NCBI GenBank assembly: GCA_035582835.1
Contig: JAYKAV010003143.1
Location: 125,420 to 189,419, forward strand
Direction of reading: 5' to 3'
DNA: 64,000 bases
Source: Phoebastria nigripes
Taxonomy: Eukaryota > Chordata > Aves > Procellariiformes > Diomedeidae
A program made the translations under genes and the position numbers. This document shows positions 1 through 13,700 of this stretch, piece after piece. A model generated the notes under the pieces. That model saw nothing but the letters and a program-made list of their open reading frames with translations. It had not been told where the DNA came from and did not search any database. Position 1 is the stretch's first letter. Each line of letters opens with the position of its first letter.

Positions 1-503
1 TTCCTTTCTGTTATAAAAATAACCTGTCCTTTCTTGTTAGCTTTTAAGGAATTATCACTCCAGACTCATATAGAATTTTCAGAGAATTGCTATCAATTAC
101 AAAAATATTAGGAAGGAAAAAGTATATAAGTAGAACTACATTATTTTACATTGTCTTATAGGCCATTTTACTGTTGTATGTGAAAGCAGTAACAAAGTCT
201 AGTCTTAAATCATTTGGGATTCTATGGGTGAAATATTAATGTTCTATTATGTTCTATTAATGCTCATTTATAATGTCCTGTGTTCTGGTTCTGTTATACA
301 GGAAATCTGCTGTTAATGATCATACTTAAAAGTAGTAATTAAGTTTGTTCATTTGATTTTGGTGAATGTTGAGCTTGGAAATAAAGAAAAGTGACTGTTT
401 TGTTCTGTTTTCTAGATTAAGAATTCTGTAAAACTAGTTAATTATCAGAACAATGTTTCAGCATTTACAAAATTTATTCTAAGCGTGTTTTTCAACTTTT
501 TAG
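1..503 (+). other. SCLT1: SCLT1 intron, 3' part
   Basis: AT-rich non-coding sequence that ends in a pyrimidine-rich tract and AG directly before the first visible SCLT1 exon. The upstream exons, coding for roughly the first 55 residues, lie outside the window. I see no other feature in it. Confidence 0.8.
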
Positions 504-573
504 CTTGTCAACTCTAATCACGGAGTATGATAAACACTTGGAAGAAATGAGAGAACAGCTGCAGCTTTATCAG
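504..573 (+). CDS. SCLT1: SCLT1 exon, visible 1 of 18
   Basis: Window residues 1-23, from LSTLITEYDKHL to QLQLYQ, equal to about human residues 56-78. The first base completes a codon split with an off-window exon. The acceptor is ctttttag and the donor cag|gtatgg. It opens the coiled coil. Confidence 0.95.
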
Positions 574-3500
574 GTATGGATGTTCCTAACACTTCAGACT
601 GTATATTCTNAGTATTTTATAGTATTAGCATCTAGGCCATTAGTTTTTGTCAATAAAGGAAAGTATGCCTGTGCCACGCTTCACAAACTTGCTGGACTGC
701 AGTCTGCCTTAAACGGATGAATGGAGAGCTTTCTATGAAAAGGTTGGAAGATTGTCCAAACTGCACAGATTACTGTGTGTTTGGAGAAGCAGTAGTGTGA
801 AATGAAACATGGATGTTTTATTTCTCTAGATGCTCTGGTATGGTTGCAGGTATTTTCCTAGGTGACATTCAGATGAGGCAGCTGTTTCCCCCTTTCCGTA
901 CAGGTCTGATCTTGGCCATGCAGTCCAGCTCAGTCCTGCAAGTGTAGATACACCCAGCCTTCTTCATTCTTAATAATTCTTTGGATTCAAATAATTCTTT
1001 AAATGTTTATTATCGTGGAGGGGGACTGTCCTCCTTTCAACCGCAGAAGAAGAAAACTTTTTAATGCTTCATGTGATCACCAAAAAGCAAAGTGATATGT
1101 TCAATAATTAAAACCTGTGGCATACAGAAAGCAATTTTTACTTGTGATCTACATGCAGAAGTTATACTCTGGTTTTGGTTTAATGCACTTAATTTGTTTG
1201 ATCTGTCCATCATAAAGATTCTGCAAATACAGTCTTCAAGCTTGGCTGATTGCAAAAGGCAATAGAAGCACAAAGGTTTTGTTGCGCTGTTTAGTTAACA
1301 AAACAGTACCTTTGACTCATGTAACTGAAGTTTTTCCTCAGTTAATTCCTAAACTCTTATTTCAAATGCTTACTGCATAAAAGATGAGAGTTATCCACTG
1401 TATCCCTAAAAGAACTTGAGTTAACTAAGAATTAATCTGTAAGAGCTATAAGAATTCCAAAAGGTAAGTTTAATGCTCATAATAACTTCTGAATGCTCAC
1501 GTGTAACAGGGCTTAGCAGCTCTGAAATTTAAGTGGCATCCTGTGACTTTCCTTAAAAAAGAAAGTGACTTTTGTTTACTGTATTATGCTGAACTAAATT
1601 GTCCATCTTTTACAGTATCAGTCAGAATTAAAAGGTGAAAGAATTACCAAAGTTTATGTCACTTAAATGAGTGCTTATTCTTGCATGTTTTTGTATTAGG
1701 CACAGATGAGTGAGATGAGACTAAAATTTGAACAAGTCACCAAGGAAAACGAAAGGTAAATAATTGCACTGCCCTGTTACTACTGCTGGTTTTCTTGATT
1801 TCTAAACCTTAAAAAGCTTTTTTCTAGGACCTTGAAATCTTTTGAATCTATTAATAGTTGAAGATCTCATACTTGCGAGCTCTATGTTAGAGTCTTTAAG
1901 TGCTTAATACAGATTACAGCACCAGCTTTAGGAGATTTAACCATATCTCTGAAAGAACTAGATATTAAACTATTTCAAACTGTCTATTGTGTTTATAGAA
2001 CATAACTTAATAGAGTTAGAAGTAAATAGTCTGTACAGATTGAAGGTACGGTATACTTCAGTTGTTAAAAAGATCCCTGTTAAAGAAATACTTTGCTGAC
2101 CTTAGTTCTTTGAATTTCAGGCTGCATGCAGAGTTGAAAGAGGCTCTTGAGAAGCAACTGGAGACTCTTCCTTTCATGCCTCTGGGAACTGATATTCCTG
2201 CAGATGAAGGAATAGTGAGAAACCTTCAAGAACAACTACAACTGACGAATCAAGTGTGTGAGATGAAGCATTTGTACTGTCTTATTTCTCTTGTTGTGCC
2301 TTCGCAGATGAGGGAAAGCTGTTTTATTTCTTCGTTCANAATTCATTTGTTCAAAGTTCCTTGAGACTATTTTGAGGCCCTCTTGACTTTCTGTAGCTAA
2401 AGAAGCCAGTACTTATACTTCCAACTTAAAAACCTGAAGGAACTTCTCTCCTAGATTCTTATAGGAAGTTTTTAATATTAATTTGTGCCTGTAATTTTAC
2501 CTAGTTGACTTGATCTTTATATTGAATTCCTGACCAGGAAATTAATGAAATACTTTGCTCAATTCAAGTTTTTTTAGTAGCTTGTCATTTTAATCAAAAA
2601 CATCGTAATGTGGTATAAGGAGGCAAGTATATGTGGGATATAGAAAATAATATTTAAATCTGAAAAAATAAAGGAAATTTTTTTGAGCTTATTACAATGA
2701 TGTATCAATCCTGTTGCAAACAATTAAGTTGAAGTTAAATTGACAGCTGAATTTTGGTATTTGAATATTATATTTACTGTAGGCCTACAGTAAATACCTG
2801 TAAAAGTTTGAGCTATAAAAAAAATCTGGAAAACTTGCAATTCACTTGTAGGTGGAATTTGAACTTGTAAGCATCTGTTTTTCTGAGTCTGAATTTGGTA
2901 TTTTGTCTATGTAGTTTGTCTAATGTGTGCAGAGAAAAGTACAGAAAATGGCATTTCTTCAAAATAGAAGTTAAGACTTCTCTTTTTAGAGAACGATAGA
3001 CGAAGGTAAATGTGCTGTAATAGAATATTTTATACAAATCATTGTTCTGTAACTTAGGAAAAAGAACAAGCAATAGAGCTCTGGCAGACTGTATTACAGG
3101 AGCATGATCGACTCCAGCAGCAGTACCAGGAACGGATGACTGAAACGCAGATTCACGTGGCTGAAAGGCAAAAGCAGAAAGTAATTTTCATTTATGTTTT
3201 TGTTAATTTTGGAATGTCTTTCTGTACTGTAGAGATTCTGGGTCTGTGTGTAGTCAAACTGAAGTTGGGGGGTTCTACCAGTACTGTTAATTATTTTCCG
3301 TCATAGTCATCTAAAGTTGAATGGTCAGATGAGGTCACTGATTCATCAGCTAAATGCACCGTTACGATTGGAAGAGTTCTTTATTTCAAATATATGGGCA
3401 GGAACTCGGGGAATGCACTGAGCCTGAGTCTTAGTGCATATATGTATGTATATGTGCACAAGATACGCACGTGCATATAAATTATCATATGTTTGAACTG

Positions 3501-4682
3501 CATGGTTGGAAATCTTCAGTAGAGTTCAACGTCTGAAAAAGCTGCTAAAGATTTTTGAATTCTAAGGTGGAAGTCTGTCATGTTTTCTCCTGTGTTTGAA
3601 TCCTGAATTTTGTCTGTAAGGTCACAGTGGGATAGTGGGAAAAGTAGTCTCCATTTCCTGTTGTCATTCAGTAAAGAAGCATGTGTAAACACATGAAAAA
3701 TCAAGTTCACCAGTATTCTTCTAATGCTAGCTTGTGTTTAGCAGCCTGTTTCTCTTCTGCTCTTTCTGGAGAAGGCCTTTCAAGAAATCTTAGTTCAGAA
3801 AAGAAGCTGTTTTGCTCTGACAAGCTATATAAAGATGCTCAGTGTGTGAATAACTAATAGAAACTTCATGCCTGTATTTACCTCACTACAGATATTTCTA
3901 GGTCTGTAAAGAGGTGCTACAAATTCTTAACACTTCTTTTCCTTTTCAAGTACACTAGACTTGTGGGCACAGTTACAGCTCACCTATGTAACAGAATTTT
4001 TTTTTTTACTGATTTTTGTTCTTTTGTGGTATTAAGTCCACCTCAGCAATATGTTCTTTTCCGAGAAACAGGAANAATGTCTGTACAGCTATTGTGCTCT
4101 GTCAAGTTTCATAATTATTTCAACTAATAGCTATGAGGACTCTTATCTATGTGTAGTTCCAACTTTTTGCTCCTGTTCCTTCTATTGGATTATTTCTTGT
4201 GTTGCATTGTTAGTTACTGGTAACATACNCATAGTAGAGCATATAGAGTCATTGGGAGCTGTTGGAGGGTTTAGGGCTGTCAGATTNCACTTTTCGTTGC
4301 TAACAAATTCTTGGTGGATTTTAATGCCATTGTAACAAGAATGAGATTGAGCTGCCTTTTATTCTTAAATACTACTGGTCTCCTACAGAAAAAGACTTTT
4401 CAGTTAAATTTCTTTATTTTCAGTTTTCCTTTTAATTGAGGAGCAGAAAATAGCTATCAGAGGTAAATAGAAATAGGTAAAGACCAACTAGAATTAGAAC
4501 TGACAGAAAGCAAAGGTTAAAGATATCGTTGTAAGCGTTAGACAGAGTAAATAAGGGAGTTCTTGGAATAGGTTTCTGGCATCTACTTGGCCTTGAGGCT
4601 GTTAAACACAGCGCAACTAGTAGATATTCCAGCTCGGGGACTTGAGTCCTCTGTATGCTCTGAAGACACTGGCATGCTGCAG

Positions 4683-4720
<38 letters not shown>

Positions 4721-4732
4721 CCTAGGTAAGGT

Positions 4733-4767
<35 letters not shown>

Positions 4768-7700
4768 TGTGTGTGTGTTATGCTAGCTTTCCTAGGAAGA
4801 CAGAGTTCACGTTCAGGGACTCAAGAGTTGAATCGAACAATTTTTTGTATGGACACAAGACATCCTATGTGGCAAAGAGCAAATTAAACGTGTCCATACA
4901 GGCATTCTTTAGTTAAGGGGTACATGTCTGCTACTGTACTTAGCAAAAATGCTTATAGTAGCATTGTAGTCTGTGTGGCTCTTTAAAGGCATTACTCATG
5001 TGTGCTTTCATATTTTGATAGTAAGTGTGTATGAGGTTTGGAAGGAGACAGTTTGTGAGTGAGTGAAATTCAGATACATTTTTCAGTGGTAAATCTAATT
5101 TGCCAGATTAGTAGGTCAACAGCTAAAAGCTATCTAATTAAAATCTACAAAGGCATATTGAATTTCCTGCAACATGTATAAATTTTTTTGAAAATGTTTT
5201 CAGCTGATTATGAAGCTCTCTATACACTCTTTATGATGATAATGATTATAAGAAGCTCTGAATTCTCTTTTTAGGATCAACTGACTGGCTTTCAACAGTT
5301 GACTCGGCAACTGCATATAGCCAATGAGAAAATAGAGTTGGTAAGTAAAACCTTCTGAACAGTGACCTAGGAAATTATGGTTTTGTCCTACTAGAGACTC
5401 AAAGTATGAAAGAAAAGCAAAAAGTCCTTCATACATACCTGGTTGGAAAAGAACTTGTGCCACTCAGATTTGCAAACTTCTTTAGGGACCAGTCAAAAAT
5501 CAAGTAGTAATGTTTTTTTTCCTGAACTCCAAAAACCAGGTCAGGGTGGTTGAGAGGTTAGCTCTTAATATTCTGTGAGCTCTTTCTTTAAGAAGTCAGT
5601 GGTAAACTTACACTCAGAATTTTAGTATGTGGTGAGCGTACTTCAGTCACACGTTCAAAACCATCTTCACAAAGGAAAAATGTATTTAAATTATGACCTC
5701 GTATGTAGGCTAGCTCTGCCACATGTTTATCGATTCCTAGTTTGGCACTGCTGGCTTCAGTGTCTGTCATTGACCTTTTCAGGGATTTTTCTGAACTCTA
5801 ATCATCTTCTAGTGCTTCATCCATATCCTTAGATCGTGAGACAACTTAGTTGCAAAGCTTTAGCCTAGGACTTCCAGGATTGACAAACAATTTTTATATG
5901 GTAGAAAAATTGAGGTGAAAGACTTGGTGAAGTTTCTGGCTGAGCAGCTTCTCTGAAAGACATGATTCCTGTGTGATTTTAGATTAATGTTTGTCTTGGA
6001 TGCTGGCAGTGCAAAAAGACTCCTAACCTACTCTAGGCAGTCTACCGTCTGCTGTCTTTATTACTGGAACCTTTTTTCCTCGCATCTGACCTATTGTTAA
6101 AATATAAGCCTGTTGCTTTGTTGTGGAATTAGGTATGAAGGAAAGATTAGTGTACATTCTTTGTCATGGTGCCCGTTATTGAAAACTTTTATATTGCCAT
6201 CTTTTCCCTTTTCCCGCTTTTTCTATTCTGTTCGAAGCAAGTCAAGTCTTTACATGTTCTTTGACTATGTTTTTAAGATGTCTAATCATTCTTCTTGGTC
6301 ACCTTGAAATTCTTTCCAGTTGTGCCATCATTCTTGAACTCTGGGGCTGGAAACAGTACAATACTCCAATCAAGCCCTTACCGATGTTGAGTAGTATATT
6401 GCAGATTACTACAGAATTGTGTCTTGCAAGCAGTTGTCCTGTTTACAGACTATTTTGTTAGTATTAATAAGAGCAGAATAATGCACTCGGAGGGGAACTT
6501 TTGCCTTACGTAGTCAGTGATGGTCTCAAAATTAACTATTCTCTGAAGATAGATACTTAAGAGTTACTGAGAGGTTACTGTCTGAAAACAATCTCAAGCA
6601 AATACAATGATGAGCTTGAGCAGTTTTGCTGAGGATTTGGAAGTTGCAGACTGATCTGCTGTTACAAGCAAATCAGTAGTAGGTACCTCAAAAAAATAGA
6701 ATCACTGAATGCTTAAAATCATAAAATTGGAAAGAGGTGATGTGGAGAGGAGTGAGTGAAATATGTGAACTCTTTGGAAGAGATGAAACGGACGATGTTC
6801 AGATAAAAGTAATCCATTTGTTTGCGTTATCCAAAAAACATTTGGCAAGGTCTATTACCAAAGGCATAAAGATGTCATGGGATTAAGAAGCGTGCCCTTT
6901 CTTGAACTAACAAACTGAAAAATAGGAAGTGAAGAGACAGAGTAATTAGTCAGNTTTTTTTTATTGTGGTAAAACAGCTGTGTTTCCTAGATGTGCTCAG
7001 GTTAGAGTTGTTCAGCATATTTATAAATGTTCTGGAAATGAGATTCAGTATTGAGGCAACGGTGTTCACTACTGATGTTAAACTATTTAGGGTAGTGAAA
7101 ACTGAAGTAAACTGCAGAAACTTGCAGAAAGATCTCATGATGTTGAGTATCTGAGTGAATTTTATCTGACATTGGTATTAATAAAAGCAAAATATTGCAC
7201 GTGGGCAAGAGGGAGCCTTCATTTTGGGTACTCTGTGATGGTCTTGAAATTAACTGTTACCACTCAGAATAGGTATTTTAGAAGTAGGAAGTGTCTGAAA
7301 ACAATTCTTAGCAACAGTCAAAAAAGCAAGAAGAATGTTAGCAATTATTAGGAGAGGGGGGAAAAGGAATATATTGTGCTTAAGTCCACAGTACAGTAGC
7401 ATCTTGAATGCTGCCTGCAGTTGTGGTCATCTCTAATATCTCAATGTAGGATATATGTGTATGTAAGATCTAGAAAAGGCTAGGAGGGTAACAAAAATAT
7501 GAAATGATTCTCAAATGAGAAGACAGTTGAAGGAGAATGACACCTCCAGCACTATGGCTGGCATAGAAAAGACAACGGAGGAGCAATTGCTTATTGTTTC
7601 TTGTCTCTAAAACAAAGGAATTCTTTCCAGAAATATGTGGTCTGCTGTGATACTCATTGTGACAAGGTATTCTAGACACCTTAAACTAGATGGGAATGCA

Positions 7701-10700
7701 GATGGTAGGTCTGAGCTATTACAATTCTCATCTCAGGAAGTTCTTACACTACCAAAATATGGGGAAAGAAGGGGAAGATGAGGTAACATCAATCTGCATT
7801 TGCCTTTCTAAAATACTCTGCCTAAACCTTGGCACTTGGAGACCAGCCACAGTGTTAAATAGACCTTATTGCCTATTTTTATGGTATTATATTCTGTAGA
7901 AATGCCCTATAACAATTCTGAATATACAACATTTTCAGTGCAATAAGGAACATGTCACAAAATATCTCCTTATTTTGCAGAGTAATCAACAGTTTCTGAA
8001 AACTGTAACAGAACAGAGTGTGGAACTAGAGCAACTACGAAAACAACTGAGGTATAAACCAGGCAATTGAAAAAAAATTATTAAATATCTTTTCTATAGT
8101 TTTTTCTAACCTGCTGCTGTATCACAGGCCTTGTTTGTACTGCAAACTGACTTGATAGTGATAGTTACAATGGTTTCAGTTAATACCTCTTAAGTTTGTT
8201 ACAAATGTGTGCATCATTAGTGTTAGGGTAGCATATTTTCAGTTAGTGTTGTTTGGTTCAGCTGTTTCCTGAAATAGTCAACATTTGACCTTTGATTTAA
8301 AAGGAACAAAGTGTCAGTATCGCAACAAAATTGACTCTGAAGATAGGTTTTCATTAGAATACAGTTTGCTCAAAATCCAGTTACATAATTACTCATTACA
8401 GTTCTGAAATTTGAATGTTCAAAGTAGTTTCAAGTTTTAATGTTTTTAATAAAATTTCCATTCACTGTTTGTCAATAAAGAGCTCTGAACCATAGGCTCT
8501 GTGGAAGTTAGAGGTAAGAGAAGCGTTAATTANATTCCTGAAGTATATCAAGGAAAATGAGAAAAATACCTGCACCACAATTTCATGATTATTTGTATTT
8601 AGAGCCATAGTCTGTTCAGTGCCAGTATACTGTATGTGTTAACTCTTTTAATTAGTGATGGTTGAGGTCAAACTAAAATGTAATTTCAGTAAACAGTGCA
8701 TTTGTGGACTGGCAATAAAAAGGAAATGGATTCATTATCAACCAGTGATATTTTTTTGTATAGCATTACCTGATGTTTTAAATAAGCTTTTTAAAATAAA
8801 CTTTTAAGTTTATAAGCTTAAAATTTATAATGTACTTAAATCTTGGTTTAATAATTAAATTTTCCTTTGATTTTAGTGATTGTAATTTCCTTTGATACTG
8901 TGATTAAAATATTTAATATGGTTGGACTGCTTATGATGTTTTAGTTAGTTTTATCTTTTGATTTTAAAGAACGTCACCCCCAAAATGGTAAAAATAATTT
9001 CCATTTTTATGTAAACAGTTAAAGATGGCTCTGTGTGTTTGTGCATGCACATGTGTTCATGCACTCAATTTTGTATGCAGCTTTTGCAGGTAATGCTGGT
9101 ATTTAGAAACCTAGGTTGNCTGAACGCAGGCTGATACTGATTTTATCCCCCCAAGAAAGAACGGCTGCATCAGACATTCCCTCTCCTCTCTTCCAAACCC
9201 ATACAAAATATTACATGAAGAGCTATTGGTATCTGTTGTAATGCTAAGTGCTCATCACTGTAAAGATTGGGTGTTACACAAATTTCAGCATCTGTTTAAT
9301 GTAAGTCTAGTTGTACTATTCGTAGATATTAAAGTTACTGTGTCACAATACCCATAATAAAAGATACAGGTTTAGAGTTGAATGAACAGATTCATTAGTG
9401 TTGAATATTGGTCATTGTTGATTATTTATTAACCAATTTAAAAATTGGTCTTTTTTTCAAGATTGGTTGTATCCAAACTTTCTTGCTGTTAGAACAATAA
9501 AAAATAGCTGCTTCTAGTATTAAGCTTTCCTGCTTACTACTAACATAGTAAGTAATGTACTAACCCCCTGCTTGGTATGTTATGGTTTACTTACTAGAAG
9601 AATTTTATTTGCTTTAAACAATATTTATTTTTGCACTTCCTTTGTACAATAAATTTAGGACCAGAACCTCCTTACAAATGCCAAGTTACTTCAGTCACTG
9701 AAGATGTGTTTTTTGAGGGGGACTTGCTAGCACCTCACATTTTTATTAGCCAAGATTTTTCCATGGAAAAACTATTTTCAAAAATAGTGTGTTTTGGAGA
9801 AGGGTATTTGCTAAAATAAAGTATTTCTAAACTCAGTCATTGCTTGCAATTTGCTTGTGCATGCTACTATTTAATTCTTAAAAGGGAAAGAACAACATTT
9901 TCATATCCCTACTTTTTTGGAATTTCTTTCCTTGCAGAGGGTATTAGTATTGAATTACTGTTTTGGTATTTCATTCATCTATAAATCTTTGGTCTTGCAT
10001 TGACATGCTTACGTTGGCTCATGTAATAAGTGGGTATGAAAGCAATTAGCATTAACTGAACCTATTTTAGACATTCAATAAATGCTATTAACATTCAGTT
10101 TATTACTGCATTTCTAACACTCTGAGTGGTTTCGATTTTTAAAAAAAAAAAAGGTAAAACAAACAAACAAAAAAAAAAAAAAACCAAAATTAAAATCATT
10201 CAGCTTGTGGTTAAGCAGCCAGTTGAGGTTTTTTGTCAAAATTACAGGTGTCATGATTTCCTTTGGTCTCATCTTTACTTCATTTTTTTAGAAGGAAACT
10301 CCTTTATAGGCTTGATCGGTGGAGTTATATGAAATTCTTTAATGATACCACTTTGATGAAATAATTTAGAATATGGCATGACAACCAAAATGGCCAAACT
10401 CTTTGATCCATAGCCATGCATACACACAAGGATCTGTATAACTGTCTATATGGCAATGAGTGTGGATAATAGAAGGGAAGTGCATGTTTTCTGCTTGAAC
10501 TACTGCTTCAGGAGGAAGGTATATTAAAAGGTAGAAGTCCCTGGGACTGACTGAAAGCTAGTGGAACATCTTGCTCTGAACTTTTACTCACACATGCCCA
10601 AATATATATGCATATTTTTGATTAGTTGTTGTTTTATAAGTAGTGAAATTGTGAGTGAATTTAGACTTTCATCTAAGTATCCACAGGGCTGGAGTAGTCA

Positions 10701-13700
10701 TCTTCCTTCTCATTTCAGAACACTGGATTTCTGATTTAATACGTTCTAGCTGGGCAAGACTGCACAACACGTGTGGCTTAAGTCAATCAAAGCAGTTAAC
10801 TGCATGCCGTTAATAAATGGACAAGCAGTGGCCTATACATTAATGATCAATATTAATAATATAACAGGTAAACCATGATACTAGGCATTTGCAGTATATT
10901 AATAAACAAACACAAATCTATAAATAGCCTGTAAGTGATCCTATGAAGTACTGATCTCACACACTCTTTCTTGCTTGCTCTTGTATAGGTACACACACCC
11001 TCTCTCACAGGAAGCATGGATTAAAAGTATGTGCACAGATACTCCCTTTTTGGGAAGTACATGTTCCCCCATCTGCATGCCTCTCCTGCTGGAGGTGTGG
11101 GTGCTCCAGCTTTGTGTGTACTTATGCTGCTTCCTGAAGTCTGCTAGTTGTGCCCTGCTGAGAAAGCACCCCACGAGTTCCCATACACACACCTGATATG
11201 TTGGTCCCCGCTTGTTTCACCCTGGGCTGTCAGTCTGCCAGCTGGGTGCAGGCTACTCCTGGGGTGGGGCAGCTGCTCTCAGGCTTGGGAAAAGGTGGCA
11301 ATGCCTGTGCNTTGACTCCTGACAGGGTCAAACACAGCTTCACTGCTGGGCTGTCACTCTAAGGTCTGTCACCCACAATCACAAGTTTTCATGTTTCCTT
11401 TCAAGCTGTCNCCTTCTCAGAAGTCTCTTCGTAGCTGTTTAATCTGGCTGGTGATGATCATGAGCAACCTTTGTCATTGTTACTCTCCCCATAGCGTTCT
11501 CAGTTTTGGGCAAAGAGGCTCTCAGAGGAATTTTGCATCTCTAATTACGGGCACTGATTGCACTCAGGTTCCTCTCAGATCAGCTAAAAGTTCTTGCAAC
11601 CCTAAAAACTATTATGTTATACTCCCAAAGCTAATGACGGCAGCTCTATATAGCTCTAAAGTAAGTGCTGCAGTGATTCTCAAAGAAGTCTGGAATATTT
11701 TCACCAGTTGTTCCTCTAACATGAAGTTACATAGACATAGTTTGCATGGATTATGTAACATACATTGCAGACAATTCTAATCCTTTTGGATGTTTTTAAT
11801 AGATTGACATTGATTTATGGTGGTAAGAGTAAAAAGTCTGAAGAGAAAAGGTAGATTTTTAAAAAAAAACAACTTACAAGAGAATTTAGGCTTGATTTAG
11901 GTTTGTGTGGCCTAGATTGAGTATAATTTTGGAGCTTTTGATATTGCTAAGCTTATAAATATGTGTTGATAAATTTTAGGTATTTTAAGATTAATATATA
12001 GCAAAGTATAGAATCTGACACGTAGCCATAAAACACTTTAAAGATGCTCCTGATGTATGGTCATCCTTTATCTCCAGTATGCGTGCCTAAAGGAGGACTG
12101 CCAGGTTAAGTTTTGGCAAGTAATCTGGGAAAAAGGAGACAAAATTAAGAGTTCTGCTGGAAGTTATTTTCAGGACGGTATTAGCTTTTATTCTTTAGAT
12201 CAGAAGCTGACCTTACCCAAAATAAAAAATTGGAAGTTTGGGCAAAAACTCACTAAGAAGTGTTTGAGAACTGAGTCATTGCTTCTCATCAGTGTTAACA
12301 TAAACTCAATATAAAATGTACAGTTACACTGTACTATTTATGTACCATTACATTAGCTATTAAAGGGCCATAGTCTGCCATGCATAAAGACAACGTAATA
12401 TTTGATATATTTCTGTAGAGAATTGAGGTTTGAACAGCTTTCACTTATTTATATGGTAGAATTTTTATTAAAACATTTATTAGTGCTGTAATGTTTCGAA
12501 GCTCTGTTGGCATTGCTAGGACGGAAACTTGGCATTGCTAGGGCAGGTATCTGCATTTCAGAATCTTAAAGCTTTTAAACAGAGATGACTTGCCAAGATT
12601 ATGTAAAAGATATATTGCACAGTGAAGAATAAAAGCTGCATCTTTAGAATCAATTTGTTGCTTGTTAAACACACACCTCTGAATTTGATCAGAATCTGAA
12701 TTTGGTCATTAAAATGCGTTTTTAATACTTAAGCTGTTCTGAGTTTTATGACCTCTTCATACTTTTCTTATTTTTCCCTTCTTATGCTGCATTTTGAGTT
12801 TTCATTTTGTTCTGTTTTACAGCACATTTTAAATATTTTTAAATATTTTTGGGGAAGCAATTTAATGTCCTCATAAACTTAACAGTACTTTTTGTAGGAG
12901 AAAGGTGCATGATTCAGATGGAGTAAGATCAAAGGTTTGGACCTGCAATGAGGACCATGTGTCTGGGAATAATGTATTTATCTTTGGTTTTGCTTTTTAA
13001 GAAATTATAACAAAATTAGCTTTTCTGATTAATTAAGCTGAAATTAAGTATTTGCTGTAGAATTGCTGGGATTATGTATATTTTGCTTAAGATTTTCATA
13101 TAGGTATAATATGCTCTTGTCTTTTATGCCATTAAATCAAAATTATTATTTCTATAAGGAATTTTTGCTTGAAGCTGATTCTTAACAGTATTAAATATTT
13201 TCTAGCTTCTTTCATGGCTATTAGTGCTCCAGTTTGCATGAGCTTATCTAATACGTTTGTTCTTTTTTAACTTTATCGTACATTCAATCATTGGTCTTTA
13301 TATTTAGCCTAACATGCAGCCTGAATAATTGGGTTACACCCCAGGTGAAGGACTCTGTATGTCTTTATTTTCCCAACTCAGAGGAGTAGGAGGGTTGCTC
13401 ATTTCAATAAGCTTTTCTACTGAGGAGGAAGTCTGATTCATTAACTAGTCCTTTTTTTTTTTTTTCCTTTTCTGTTTCAGCTCATCAGACCTCTTCAGAT
13501 TACAAAGCACATCAGTTAAATTCTTTAGAAGTGGTTAATGATTTTTTTTAATTCCTAGTCAAATTGCTTTAAAAAGTGAAACCTAATTCTGAAAAAGATT
13601 CCCGTATTAAGTATCTGTGGCCAATTATATTTAAGTTATTGAATCACTTAAAGTCCTCCCAAATATTTAATGAACACATACAACTTCTTGTTAACCTATC

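Larger units (their letters stand above)
5341..7980 (+). other. SCLT1: SCLT1 intron 5, rich in old CR1 sequence
   Basis: 2.6 kb intron. From about 6460 to 7900 it holds decayed CR1-type LINE sequence, listed separately. The first kilobase shows nothing I can name. It ends in cttattttgcag. Confidence 0.75.
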
